Part shown: piece after piece, positions 8,643 to 18,079 of the stretch
Layout: each line of letters starts with the position of its first letter
Numbering within the stretch: the stretch's first letter is position 1
NCBI GenBank assembly: GCA_947487955.1
Contig: CANKYV010000006.1
Coordinates: 1 to 62,048 of the forward strand
From: Alphaproteobacteria bacterium
Lineage (GTDB): Bacteria; Pseudomonadota; Alphaproteobacteria; Paracaedibacterales; CAITNM01
Direction of reading: 5' to 3'
Length of the DNA stretch: 62,048 nucleotides
Notes under the pieces: generated by a model
What the model was told of the DNA's origin: nothing
Seen by the model: the letters and a program-made list of their open reading frames with translations, nothing else
Databases searched by the model: none
Translations under genes and position numbers: made by a program

Positions 8643-11074
8643 TGGCTAAGAAAAGCGAATTGCTTTCAATTACTCAAGGAGATCTATTTCCAGTATTGCC
8701 TTTGCGCGATATCGTAGTTTTCCCTCATATGATTGTGCCGCTTTTTGTAGGGCGTGATAAGTCAGTGTTGGCATTAGAAGAAATGATGGTTTCCAACAAA
8801 AAAGAACTTATATTAGTTACGCAAAAAAATCCTTCAGATGACAATCCAGAAGCTAAAGACCTATACTCGGTTGGAACACTTGGCACTTTGTTACAACTTT
8901 TAAAGCTTCCCGATGGCACTGTTAAAGTACTAGTTGAAGGCACTCAGCGTGTACGCCTAAACCAATTTGTTGATGACTCTCCTTTTTTCCAAGCTTATGG
9001 ATCAGTTATTACTGAAGAAGATGGTTCCGAAGAAGAATTAGAAGCACTCATACGTGCTGTGGTTTCACAGTTTGAGCAATACGTTAAACTTAATAGAAAA
9101 ATTCCACCTGAAGTTCTGGTAACTGTTAACCAAATTGCAGATCCAGCAAAACTTGCAGACACAGTTGCTTCTTATTTTAGCTTAAAAATTCCTGACAAGC
9201 AGATCTTACTTGAGACGGCCAATATTAGTAAGCGTTTAGAAAAAGTTCTTGGTTATATTGAAAGTGAAAGTGCTGTTTTACACGTAGAGAAGAAAATTCG
9301 TACTCGCGTTAAAAAGCAAATGGAAAAAACGCAACGTGAATATTACCTTAACGAACAGCTAAAAGCGATCAATCGCGAATTAGGTGAAGGTGAAGAAAGT
9401 AAAGATGAAATTGCTGAGTTAGAAGAAAAAATTAAGAAAGTAAAACTTAGTAAAGAAGCTAAAGAAAAAGCTCTTGCGGAAGTTCGTAAGTTAAAAACCA
9501 TGAATTCTTCGTCTGCAGAGTCCACAGTATTACGCAATTACTTAGATTGGCTTTTAAATTTACCTTGGAAACAGCGTAGTCGCACCAAGAATAATCTAAC
9601 CACAGCGGAAAATATTTTAAACAAAGATCATTATGGTCTTGATAAAGTTAAAGAACGTATCTTAGAGTACCTTGCTGTACAAGCACGAGTTGGAAAAGTT
9701 CGCGGTCAAATTTTGTGCCTAGTAGGCCCTCCAGGTGTAGGAAAAACCAGTCTCGGGAAATCACTAGCTAAAGCTACGGGTAGAAATTTTGTTCGTATCT
9801 CTTTAGGAGGTGTACGCGACGAATCTGAAATTCGAGGACATAGACGTACATATATTGGGTCTATGCCTGGAAAAATTATTCAAGGAATGAAAAAAGCAAA
9901 AGCATCAAATCCTTTATTCCTTCTAGATGAGATTGATAAACTTGGAAGTGACTGGCGAGGAGATCCTGCATCTGCATTGCTGGAAGTGCTAGATCCTGAA
10001 CAAAATTCTACGTTTAATGATCATTACCTGGAGGTTGATTATGACCTTTCTGACGTAATGTTTATTACAACAGCAAATACGCTAAAAATGCCTCAACCAT
10101 TGCTTGATCGTATGGAAATTATTCGTATTCCAGGTTACACAGAGGATGAAAAATTAGTTATAGCTAAACAGCACTTAATTCCAAAGCAGATGGAACAGCA
10201 TGGCTTAAAAGCAACTGAATTTTCGGTCAATGATGAAGCAATATTAACGCTTATTCGCAATTATACTCGTGAAGCAGGTGTACGCAGTCTTGAGCGCGAA
10301 GTTACTAATCTTTGCCGCAAAGTTGTCCGCGAAATTATGAGTGCAAAAGTTAAAAAAATTAAAATTAATAAAGAGAATTTAGGAAAATACGCCGGTATAA
10401 AACGCTTCAGATATGGACTAGCAGAGGAAAAAGATACTATTGGTGTTACAACAGGACTTGCTTGGACAGAATCTGGCGGTGAGTTATTAAGTATTGAAGC
10501 AGTTGTATTACCTGGAAAAGGCAAAACGCTAATTACCGGTAAACTAGGCGATGTAATGCAAGAATCTGTTCAAGCAGCGCTTAGCTACGTTCGTGCACGT
10601 TCAACGCAGTTTGGATTAAAACCAAGCTTGTTTGAACGTAAAGACATACATATTCATGTGCCAGAAGGAGCTATTCCTAAGGATGGTCCATCTGCAGGTA
10701 TTACAATGTGCACTTCAATTGTTTCCGTACTAACGGGCATTCCTGTATCAAAAGATGTTGCGATGACTGGTGAAGTTACATTGCGTGGTAATGTACTACC
10801 TATAGGCGGCTTAAAAGAAAAGCTACTTGCTGCTCACCGTGGAGGCGTTAAGACTGTAATTATTCCTTATGATAATGAAAAAGATCTTGCTGAAATCCCA
10901 GATAACGTCACAAAGGGCTTAACGATTATCCCCGTTAAGCACGTAGATGAAGTGTTACGACTAGCACTCTCTAGTGAGCTACAACCAATTGAATATTCAG
11001 AAGATGAAGAGGGAAATGAAAAAAGATCTGGCCTGACTGATAAAGAAACTTTAGCAAGTCAAACAGTACAGTGA
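8642..11074 (+). CDS. lon: Lon ATP-dependent protease
   Basis: An 810-residue LonA protease. The N-terminal substrate-binding LAN domain begins at [15 protein letters not shown]. The AAA+ module has GPPGVGKT (about residue 361) and FLLDEIDKL. The protease domain has the catalytic Ser in [10 protein letters not shown] and Lys in [10 protein letters not shown]. The start overlaps the clpX stop. Lon removes misfolded proteins and, in alphaproteobacteria, cell-cycle regulators such as CcrM and DnaA. No unusual residues were seen. The C-terminal tail after the protease domain is acidic and low complexity. Confidence 0.97.
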   Translation: MAKKSELLSITQGDLFPVLPLRDIVVFPHMIVPLFVGRDKSVLALEEMMVSNKKELILVTQKNPSDDNPEAKDLYSVGTLGTLLQLLKLPDGTVKVLVEGTQRVRLNQFVDDSPFFQAYGSVITEEDGSEEELEALIRAVVSQFEQYVKLNRKIPPEVLVTVNQIADPAKLADTVASYFSLKIPDKQILLETANISKRLEKVLGYIESESAVLHVEKKIRTRVKKQMEKTQREYYLNEQLKAINRELGEGEESKDEIAELEEKIKKVKLSKEAKEKALAEVRKLKTMNSSSAESTVLRNYLDWLLNLPWKQRSRTKNNLTTAENILNKDHYGLDKVKERILEYLAVQARVGKVRGQILCLVGPPGVGKTSLGKSLAKATGRNFVRISLGGVRDESEIRGHRRTYIGSMPGKIIQGMKKAKASNPLFLLDEIDKLGSDWRGDPASALLEVLDPEQNSTFNDHYLEVDYDLSDVMFITTANTLKMPQPLLDRMEIIRIPGYTEDEKLVIAKQHLIPKQMEQHGLKATEFSVNDEAILTLIRNYTREAGVRSLEREVTNLCRKVVREIMSAKVKKIKINKENLGKYAGIKRFRYGLAEEKDTIGVTTGLAWTESGGELLSIEAVVLPGKGKTLITGKLGDVMQESVQAALSYVRARSTQFGLKPSLFERKDIHIHVPEGAIPKDGPSAGITMCTSIVSVLTGIPVSKDVAMTGEVTLRGNVLPIGGLKEKLLAAHRGGVKTVIIPYDNEKDLAEIPDNVTKGLTIIPVKHVDEVLRLALSSELQPIEYSEDEEGNEKRSGLTDKETLASQTVQ

Positions 11075-11085
11075 TATATGAATGC

Positions 11086-11106
11086 GAAAGTACTTAACGT
11101 ACTTTC
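11086..11106. terminator. Hairpin between the convergent lon and minus-strand gene
   Basis: GAAAGTAC (11086-11093) and GTACTTTC (11099-11106) form an 8-bp perfect stem with a 5-nt loop, 12 nt after the lon stop. It overlaps the last codons of the convergent gene. There is no clean T-run, so its terminator role is uncertain. Confidence 0.4.
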
Positions 11107-12284
11107 ACATAAATCTTTTCTTCGCGTTCACCAAATTTTTCAATATCACGTAACTCAAATCCATACGATTCAAGCTGACTTGTAAGGACTAAATATGTTA
11201 TAAAAATTCCCCCAATGTCTAAGCTATTAGCAATTCGTTCTAATCGATCACTAAGCATATATGCATGATCAATAATACATTTAATAGGACTTCTTCCTTC
11301 ATTTTTTAATTTTATTAATGCATCCCAAAATTCAGGTGTAGTTGCATCTGCATGAATGTCAGCATGAGCAGCTCCATCGTATTCAATCGTAGCCTCAAGT
11401 CTACCGTCAGTTAAAGCAACAGCGATCTGTCTGTTGTGATCACATAAGCAATGCTGACAATCATGAACAAATGTTTTGTTTGTATATTTTTTTAAAAATT
11501 CATCTGCAAAATGATTTAGTGTCTCTGGTACATCAGCAATTAAAGAATGTCCACACCCAATCACTAACGTATCTGAAGGACCTTCTAATTCTATATATTT
11601 AGAAATTGATTGAGCTAATGTATGATTCTCATCTTTTTGCGCGCCAAAAAGATGATCATCACCTGCAACTAAACCCTCGACTAATAAAGTCATACGCATG
11701 CTGATAAGCACATCATCAGTATAGGCATTTGGTGCAAAAAATATTTTACCTAAAAAGTGCTTTAGTAGAGCACTATTGCCTCCTCTTGTTTCTAGGCGAT
11801 GGTTGTAAGCTGCAATGACTCTTTGATACTGACTCATTCTTTGAGTAATACATGCTTCAAAACCAGTAGTAACGGTTTCATCTCCATTTAACAAATTTAG
11901 GATTCCTGCATACATCCCATCGCTATCAACTGTACCGATAAGCGGCGCAGCGTGTCTCTCTCCTTTAAATGATGTGCTATAGTCTTGTCGCATTTGTTCT
12001 TTAAAAAACTCAGTAGCAAACAGCTCGTCTCTTGAAAAAACTAAAGAAGCTAACTGAATAGATTCTAAATTTTTTTTAATAGCCTCAGCTATAGGATGCC
12101 CCGGAAATGCATCAGCAAATCTTTCCCAATGCGTCTTTTCAAATGAGAGAATTTTAAAATATGCGGGTATACTCCGGCCTAGGCTTGCGTCTTGTTCAGC
12201 GATTTCTTGAGTTTCAGCAGCATAAAAAGATGCAATAAAAAAAAGCATCGCTGTAATTTTTTTTAAGTATTTCTTCAAAAACAT
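11094..12284 (-). CDS. Exported protein with methyltransferase-like motif, unknown function
   Basis: The 396-residue protein starts with a Sec-type signal (LKKITAMLFFIASFYAAE). Its middle holds a Rossmann-like motif I candidate, DTLVIGCGHSLIAD (about residues 238-251), then a Cys/His-rich stretch VHDCQHCLCDHNRQIAVAL. Later segments alternate strands and helices as in class I SAM-dependent methyltransferases, including GGIFITYLVL, which resembles the strand after motif III. The presence of a signal peptide is odd for such a fold. Single gene, convergent with lon. Function unproven; it could also be a degenerate fold without catalytic activity. Confidence 0.5.
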   Translation of the reverse strand: MFLKKYLKKITAMLFFIASFYAAETQEIAEQDASLGRSIPAYFKILSFEKTHWERFADAFPGHPIAEAIKKNLESIQLASLVFSRDELFATEFFKEQMRQDYSTSFKGERHAAPLIGTVDSDGMYAGILNLLNGDETVTTGFEACITQRMSQYQRVIAAYNHRLETRGGNSALLKHFLGKIFFAPNAYTDDVLISMRMTLLVEGLVAGDDHLFGAQKDENHTLAQSISKYIELEGPSDTLVIGCGHSLIADVPETLNHFADEFLKKYTNKTFVHDCQHCLCDHNRQIAVALTDGRLEATIEYDGAAHADIHADATTPEFWDALIKLKNEGRSPIKCIIDHAYMLSDRLERIANSLDIGGIFITYLVLTSQLESYGFELRDIEKFGEREEKIYVKVR

Positions 12285-12406
12285 AAGAGTAACTGCAGAG
12301 GTATAAATAACTACAGTTAATATTACGTATGAATAATTTTTAAATAGTTAAATTTAAAAATTTTTATTTTATATTTTAATGAAATTATTTATTTTACAAG
12401 TATGTA

Positions 12407-13312
12407 TTAACCATAAATAGCTCGCTCATGCTCTGGATTTTGAGCTAGCAAAACAGATGCTTGCAGGCGATGAGCCCCATCAAGGTGAGCACCATAAGTA
12501 TAGCGCATAAATTTTTCTACAGCTTGAGCTGAGTGAGCATAATTTTGTGGATCTTTTAACGCTTCTTGGTACAAAAATTGATGCAACAGATATCCCAAAA
12601 ATGTATCATCACTTTGTTTTAATATCTCTTGAATAGATGATTTCAAATCATTCAAATTAGTAATATGTAAGAGCTTTTTAATGGATTGCAACACAGAAGC
12701 CCCACCAGCCACTTGGATTTTTTGGTAAACACCAGGCGCTCCTGCAGCCATGTTAAGAATAGCTGAATCAACTTCGCCTCCTTGCTGCTTAATTACCTCT
12801 TCCATATCCGCATGTGACAACGGCTTAAAATCAACTTTAATACAACGAGAACGAATTGTTGGCAAAACACTTCCAAGGCTATGACAAACAAGTAAAAAGA
12901 ACGTGTCTTGCGGCGGCTCCTCTAAAATTTTTAGTAAAGCGTTTGCTGCCTGTCGGTTCATTTGATCAATAGCATCAATCACCACAATTCTTGGCCCAGA
13001 TATAGCAGCTTTTTGCTTTAAGCTATTTAAAAGGGTGCGCGCCTGTTCAATAGTGATTTCATGCTTTTGCTTTCCATCGTCATCCGTAACTTGAGAAATA
13101 TAGAAATAATTAGGATAAGATCCATTTGCACATTGCTGCTGCACTATATTTGGACTAAATGGACTAAACTTTATCAGCGTGGCAATCGCCAAGTGTTTTG
13201 CGGCTAAAGCTTTCCCAATACCTATAATACCATTTAACAAAAAAGCGTGATGCTGATGGTTTTCAAGAGCTGTTTCTAGAGCAGCGTAAGATGATGCATG
13301 GCCAATAATCAT
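12407..13312 (-). CDS. holB: DNA polymerase III clamp-loader subunit delta prime
   Basis: The 301-residue AAA+ protein shows a loosened P-loop (GIIGIGKALAAKHLA, about residues 28-42), IVVIDAIDQMNRQAANALLKILEEPP (Walker B and following helix, here abbreviated in part) and the SRC motif IRSRCIKVDF. These identify the delta prime subunit that helps load the beta clamp. The tmk gene, often next to holB, is 45 kb away here. Upstream, after a 49-nt gap, come the PAAR gene and rmuC on the same strand. Confidence 0.9.
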   Translation of the reverse strand: MIIGHASSYAALETALENHQHHAFLLNGIIGIGKALAAKHLAIATLIKFSPFSPNIVQQQCANGSYPNYFYISQVTDDDGKQKHEITIEQARTLLNSLKQKAAISGPRIVVIDAIDQMNRQAANALLKILEEPPQDTFFLLVCHSLGSVLPTIRSRCIKVDFKPLSHADMEEVIKQQGGEVDSAILNMAAGAPGVYQKIQVAGGASVLQSIKKLLHITNLNDLKSSIQEILKQSDDTFLGYLLHQFLYQEALKDPQNYAHSAQAVEKFMRYTYGAHLDGAHRLQASVLLAQNPEHERAIYG

Positions 13313-13361
13313 TGTGCTACCCTAGCTTGAAACTAAAAAAAAAGAAACTTTTTAATAATGC

Positions 13362-13652
13362 TTAATCACCCACGATAATTGTTGGCGAGCCAATCACAAT
13401 TTTACCACCGTGCCCACACAAATCTCCCATGCGCACCATTGGTTTTCCTTGCGCCATTACTGTAGCACTTCCCACGGCGACTTTATCAGGAGGGCCAACG
13501 CAGACAGACATATTATTGGTATTGACCGCAGGAGGACCGGCTACTAATACAGTCACAGCCATTCCAATAGTTGGCCCACCCACATGAGGCACCACGCCCG
13601 TTACCTTTGGACAAACATGTAAAGATCCAAGAAATGCTGCTGGTTTTCCCAT
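13362..13652 (-). CDS. PAAR-domain protein (type VI secretion spike tip candidate)
   Basis: This 96-residue protein is all PAAR domain: repeated Gly-Pro-rich short strands such as VPHVGGPTIGMAV, GPPAVNTNNM, VAVGSATVMAQGKPMVRMGDLCGHGG and IGSPTIIVGD (the last three contiguous but split here). PAAR proteins sharpen the VgrG spike of type VI secretion systems or related contractile machines and can carry effectors. No VgrG, Hcp or effector domain is adjacent; it sits between holB and rmuC, 3 nt after the rmuC stop. Orphan PAAR genes are common where the machine is encoded elsewhere. Confidence 0.85.
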   Translation of the reverse strand: MGKPAAFLGSLHVCPKVTGVVPHVGGPTIGMAVTVLVAGPPAVNTNNMSVCVGPPDKVAVGSATVMAQGKPMVRMGDLCGHGGKIVIGSPTIIVGD

Positions 13653-13655
13653 TTA

Positions 13656-14861
13656 CTACCTCGATTTCAATGCTCGCAAAGGCGCTTCAATTTCACTAAG
13701 TTCATCCAACGTGTGAGGATTTGGATCAAGTTCTTGGAATCGCCTTGCACTAACAAGAACTCGCTGTTCAAATGAACCTACTGTATTGTTATACGCTTCC
13801 ACTGCTGTTTCAAGTCCCTTCCCCATTCGTCCTAAGTGCCCTGTCATATCACCTAAGCGTTTGTATAATTCTTGTCCTAAAACAGAAATAGCTTTTGCAT
13901 TTTCTGCAATATTTTCTTGACGCCAACCATAAGCAACAGCCCTAAGCAGCGCTATTAAAGTAGTCGGTGTTGCCATCAGCACTTTTTCATTAACACCTGC
14001 TTCAATTAAACCAGGATCAGCTTGCAAAGCAGCACTAAACATTGCCTCATTTGGAATAAAAAGCACAACAAATTCAGGGCTATTTTCAAACTGTTCAAAG
14101 TAGCTTTTTTGTGAAAGCTGGCGAATATGATTGCGCACATGACGTGCATGATCTTGTAGTTTTAAAGCTTTTTGTGCATCATCTTGAGTTTCTAAAGCAT
14201 CAAGATAAGCAGCAAGTGGGGTTTTTGCATCAATAACAAGGGTTTTACCAGCAGGCAAACGCACAATCATATCAGGCCTCAATTTACCATCACCGCTAGA
14301 AACTTGCTCATAAAAATCAACATGATCAACCATACCAGCCATCTCAATCACGCGTTTAAGCTGCATTTCTCCCCACTGCCCTCTAGCATGTGGCGTTCTC
14401 AATGCTTTTACTAAAGTTGCTGTTTCTTGACGCAAATCTTTTTGGGAAATAACCATGTCTGTTAGTTGACGTCTTAAGTCAGCAAATGCCTCAATACGGT
14501 GTTTTTCAACAGTTTGTACTTGGGTGTTAACCTGCTCTAAAGATTTTGAAATTGGCTCTAGTAAATGCTTAAATTGTTCTTGGCGCTGTTCAAAAGTTAA
14601 ATTTGCTTTTTCCAAAACTCCATCAAATTGCGCTTTAGCAAGTCCAAGAAACTGATTCGACTGATTAATCAAAGCTTGTTGAGTTAAACGCTCAATTTGC
14701 TGCTGCCACATTTGCTGAATCTGTTGATCTGTTTGCGTTTGACTTTTTAATTGAATATTTTCTAAAAGTAATCTTTGTTTTTGCTTCCATACTAAAATTA
14801 AGCAGATTCCCAAAATTATTCCAATTGCAGTAGTTACGCAGATTAAAATTTGATCAAACAC
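13656..14861 (-). CDS. rmuC: RmuC family DNA recombination protein
   Basis: The 401-residue protein has an N-terminal membrane anchor (FDQILICVTTAIGIILGICLIL split by the window of residues 2-23), a long coiled coil (about 25-130) and the RmuC nuclease-fold domain with GQWGEMQLKRVIEMAGM, LRPDMIVRLPAGKTLVIDAKT and later GWRQENIAENAKAI. RmuC limits inversions at short repeats. Its stop is 3 nt before the PAAR start, suggesting a shared transcript. Confidence 0.92.
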   Translation of the reverse strand: MFDQILICVTTAIGIILGICLILVWKQKQRLLLENIQLKSQTQTDQQIQQMWQQQIERLTQQALINQSNQFLGLAKAQFDGVLEKANLTFEQRQEQFKHLLEPISKSLEQVNTQVQTVEKHRIEAFADLRRQLTDMVISQKDLRQETATLVKALRTPHARGQWGEMQLKRVIEMAGMVDHVDFYEQVSSGDGKLRPDMIVRLPAGKTLVIDAKTPLAAYLDALETQDDAQKALKLQDHARHVRNHIRQLSQKSYFEQFENSPEFVVLFIPNEAMFSAALQADPGLIEAGVNEKVLMATPTTLIALLRAVAYGWRQENIAENAKAISVLGQELYKRLGDMTGHLGRMGKGLETAVEAYNNTVGSFEQRVLVSARRFQELDPNPHTLDELSEIEAPLRALKSR

Positions 14862-14996
14862 TTAACACCATCAACAAAAATTTAAAAATTAATTCTTCAT
14901 GTTCACTTCATAATAAAAATTCGAACATTTATGCTTATAATATTTTCTGTTATGATTTTAGCGTATATTATATTAAAACCAAAGGAGAATTAAATA

Positions 14997-15428
14997 ATGA
15001 GGATAGTGAAATATTTGGCCATTTTTTCGATGCTGGCAAGTTTAACCCCAATGGAGAATAACAATGGACCACAAGCACATAACCCAGAGCACAGCACCAA
15101 AAATGTAGGACTTACAATTCGCAATTCTGAACAGAGTCACGATAGAAACCACTTCATTGAAGTTGAAATACGTGGAGGTCCCTCAGGAAATGAGGTTCTT
15201 TTTCGCACTGAATTTCCCGCTGATGCATGTCCCCACAGCCTTGATATTCCAGAAGGAGAAACAAGCATTTCAGCTTCTAACCTCATCGTAAGATTAAAAG
15301 AAAATGGCAGGATTATTTCGGATCAGCCATACTCAGTAGCTTTTTCTCTTGAAAATCTTATTAGTTTAGAAATAAATCTTGCTGGTAACCAAGCTAGAAT
15401 TGAGCCAATTCTTGGAGCACATCACTAA
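14997..15428 (+). CDS. Small exported protein, unknown
   Basis: The 143-residue protein follows a clear AAGGAG ribosome site 9 nt before the ATG and begins with a signal-like segment (RIVKYLAIFSMLASLTP). The mature part is polar, rich in Asn and Glu, and alternates short beta-like stretches (HFIEVEIRGGPSG, EVLFRTEFPAD, ISLEINLAGNQARIEPILG), consistent with a small beta-sandwich. No family recognised. A strong terminator follows, so it is probably monocistronic. Confidence 0.7.
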   Translation: MRIVKYLAIFSMLASLTPMENNNGPQAHNPEHSTKNVGLTIRNSEQSHDRNHFIEVEIRGGPSGNEVLFRTEFPADACPHSLDIPEGETSISASNLIVRLKENGRIISDQPYSVAFSLENLISLEINLAGNQARIEPILGAHH

Positions 15429-15437
15429 ATCCACTAA

Positions 15438-15464
15438 GTGGGTGTAAAGCACCCACTCTTTTAG
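15438..15464 (+). terminator. Rho-independent terminator
   Basis: AGTGGGTG (15438-15445), loop TAAAG and CACCCACT (15451-15458), followed by CTTTT. It ends the small exported protein gene 10 nt after its stop. Confidence 0.85.
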
Positions 15465-15568
15465 TCAGCTCTCTCTAACCCTTGCAACATTGATTGCGCT
15501 TGCATTACAAATTTGATATGTTTGTGGCTTATTGATCCATTTGGCCACTCTCCATTGTTGCTAGCAAT

Positions 15569-16795
15569 ATGTTAAAGATTTTTAAAAGCAAGATTCCCTT
15601 GTCTATCTGGGCTATTGGCTTTGCAAGCATGCTCTTAAACATATCTACAGTTATGATTTTTGGCGTTGCAGCCTTGTATATAAAAGAAATTCTGGGAGTT
15701 GCCACTGGAATCATGCTTCTATTAGAAGGTTTTTTTGAAGCAGTTGCTTATTTAATGAAGCTATTTTCAGGTGTCATTAGCGATTATTTGCGACGCAGAA
15801 AATCTATTATTGTCTGGGGTATAGCTTTAAGCGTTATTGCCAGACCCATATTTGCTTTGTTTTCAAATTTAGCAGCCATACTAACAGCACGTATTCTTGA
15901 CCGTTTGGGAAATGGTATCCACGCAACTCCTCGTGACGCATTGGTTAGTGACCTTGCTCCAGAAGATATAAAAGGTGCGTGTTTTGGCCTTAGGCAAAGT
16001 TTAGCAGTGGCTGGATCATTTATAGGTGGTTTTTTAGGTATTTGGTGCATGACCGCAACAAATACGAATTTTCAAGCTGTCTTTGCTGTTGCTAGCATCC
16101 CTGCGCTTCTTGGACTTTTGCTGGTGATATTTTTTGTAAAAGATCCTAAAGATATGGAAAAAAATGCAACTAAGAAAAAACCTATTCGACACCCTATTCG
16201 TTTTAATGATTTGAAGCGTTTGGGTAAGCCGTACTGGGTTTTGATGCTAATTGTTCTTACTTTCATGAGTGCGCGCGTTGGCGAGTCTGTGTTGGTACTA
16301 CACGCAACAGGTAGCTTTAATCTAGATCAAAATTTTTCTCATGCTGTTATGATTTTATATAACGGTGTAAATACAATGTGCTCTTATCCAGTTGGATATT
16401 TATCCGACCGATTTGGTCGTTATGGCTTTCTGGGCTTAAGCTTTTTTGTATTAATGCTTGCTGATTGTTTCTTAGGTTTTGCACAAAACCTTACCACCAT
16501 GATGGTTGGAGTTGCATTATGGGGCGTTCAAATTGGCATGAGCCAAAGTATGTTTTTAAGTCTGATTGCTGACTATGTACCCGAAGATTTACGTGGAACA
16601 GGCATTGGTTTTTTCTATCTTATTAGTGCTGTAGCTTTGATTCTAGCAGGTGCTATTGGTGGAGCTGCAGCACACATATACAGCCAATTTGCTACATTTA
16701 TTACAAGCGGCATAATAAGCTTAATAGCACTTTTAATGCTTGTAGTTTTCCATAAAACTTTGCAAAATGGGGCGTTCCAGTCAACTCAAAATTGA
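15569..16795 (+). CDS. MFS transporter
   Basis: A 408-residue, 12-helix major facilitator. The loop 2-3 motif appears as FSGVISDYLRRRKSI, and a second copy after helix 8 as YPVGYLSDRFGRYGF. DRLGNGIHATPRDALVSDLA after helix 4 resembles uncharacterised drug/metabolite MFS proteins common in Rickettsiales relatives. The stop overlaps the next MFS gene region (ATTGA), so the two are probably co-expressed. Substrate unknown. Confidence 0.85.
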   Translation: MLKIFKSKIPLSIWAIGFASMLLNISTVMIFGVAALYIKEILGVATGIMLLLEGFFEAVAYLMKLFSGVISDYLRRRKSIIVWGIALSVIARPIFALFSNLAAILTARILDRLGNGIHATPRDALVSDLAPEDIKGACFGLRQSLAVAGSFIGGFLGIWCMTATNTNFQAVFAVASIPALLGLLLVIFFVKDPKDMEKNATKKKPIRHPIRFNDLKRLGKPYWVLMLIVLTFMSARVGESVLVLHATGSFNLDQNFSHAVMILYNGVNTMCSYPVGYLSDRFGRYGFLGLSFFVLMLADCFLGFAQNLTTMMVGVALWGVQIGMSQSMFLSLIADYVPEDLRGTGIGFFYLISAVALILAGAIGGAAAHIYSQFATFITSGIISLIALLMLVVFHKTLQNGAFQSTQN

Positions 16796-16803
16796 GAGCA
16801 GGT

Positions 16804-18063
16804 ATGCTACAACGTATAAAAGTTACTATAGCGATACTGATAGGTAATATTCTTGACTACTATGATTTCTTATTATTCGCCCATTTTGGACCTATTATCA
16901 CACCTTATTTTTTCCTCGAAACCAACTCAAAAGAATCGCACATACTAAGCCTTTTTTTATTCGGCGGTGCATTTGTGATAAGACCTATCGGGGGCATTAT
17001 TTTTGGATATATTTCAGATGTTTTTAATAGAAAAACAGCACTTCTTCGGGCTGTACAATGTGCAATTTTTCCAGCTTTAGCGATCGCTCTTCTGCCTAGT
17101 TATGAATATATTGGTTTTATAGCAAGTTGCCTGTTTGTAATTTTTCGATTGCTTCAAGGATTTTCACTAGGTGGAGAATACACGAACGCAGGAACTTACC
17201 TGATGGAATATCATAAAAAAAGACGCGGACTTATAAGCGGACTTTTATCAGCTTCTGGGACAATTGGTAGTTTAATGGGCCTTGGAGCATCAGCCATTTG
17301 TGTCTTTTATCAAGAGATAATCCCCTGGCTTTGGCGCATTGCATTTTTATTAGGAGGACTTGCTGCTTTCTGGAGCATTAGCATGCGCCGTCTTTTAGTA
17401 GACATTTTGCCAGAAAATCACCATCCAGAATCAAAAATAAAAGATAAATTTGGGTATCTTTGGCTGCGCAGATCATTAGTAATTTTTATTGGAATACTCG
17501 TTGGTACAACAAATTGGTTGCCGGCTACCTACACAAATTTTTATGTTACAAAAATTTTAAATCAGCCAACTACAACCGGATTGCAATGCACTATGATTTC
17601 TCTAGTTGGTTATGTTGTATTATCACCTGTTATGGGACTTATGGCAGACAGAACAAAACGCCATGAGCAATTCATGAGGATTGCAGCTTTACTTGTTGTT
17701 CCTTTAAGCATAGTTGGATTTATGCTGCTAAAACAAGGACACTATTATCTAGCACAAATACTTTTAGTGATTGCATCATCCAGTTTTGGTGCGGCAATTC
17801 ACCCAGTTATGAATAGTTTGTTTCCAGCTTCTGTGCGTGCTAGAAATGTATCATTACTATTTACAATTGGCTTAAGTATTGGAGGCATGACACCCGGCAT
17901 GATGAGCTATTTTGTCGACAAAACAGGATTACACCTTATACCCGCATTTTTTGTTAGTATATTAGCTGCTTGCACGGCTATGTTGTTTTTCATTTATGAA
18001 GAACGAAGCTCAAAAAATTTTTTGCAACCAAATAAAATAAAGTTATTTTCAAGTAACAGTTAA
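16804..18063 (+). CDS. MFS transporter of the ProP/MHS (proline/betaine) type
   Basis: About 419 residues with 12 predicted helices. LDYYDFLLFAHFGPIITPYFF at the N-terminus (given here 21 as LDYYDFLLF and following) and QGFSLGGEYTNAGTYLMEY are hallmarks of the metabolite:H+ symporter family. The motif A loop is IFGYISDVFNRKTAL. A TTG at 16792 overlaps the preceding stop and would add four residues; the ATG at 16804 is preferred. Second of two adjacent MFS genes. Three such ProP-like transporters in this window suggest uptake of host solutes; actual substrate unknown. Confidence 0.88.
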   Translation: MLQRIKVTIAILIGNILDYYDFLLFAHFGPIITPYFFLETNSKESHILSLFLFGGAFVIRPIGGIIFGYISDVFNRKTALLRAVQCAIFPALAIALLPSYEYIGFIASCLFVIFRLLQGFSLGGEYTNAGTYLMEYHKKRRGLISGLLSASGTIGSLMGLGASAICVFYQEIIPWLWRIAFLLGGLAAFWSISMRRLLVDILPENHHPESKIKDKFGYLWLRRSLVIFIGILVGTTNWLPATYTNFYVTKILNQPTTTGLQCTMISLVGYVVLSPVMGLMADRTKRHEQFMRIAALLVVPLSIVGFMLLKQGHYYLAQILLVIASSSFGAAIHPVMNSLFPASVRARNVSLLFTIGLSIGGMTPGMMSYFVDKTGLHLIPAFFVSILAACTAMLFFIYEERSSKNFLQPNKIKLFSSNS

Positions 18064-18079
18064 CACTTTTGAGGTCATT

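Noticed and set aside
12288..12320. TAACTG...CAGTTA inverted repeat upstream of the methyltransferase-like gene
   Set aside because: Only 6-bp arms 18 nt apart in AT-rich DNA; expected by chance.
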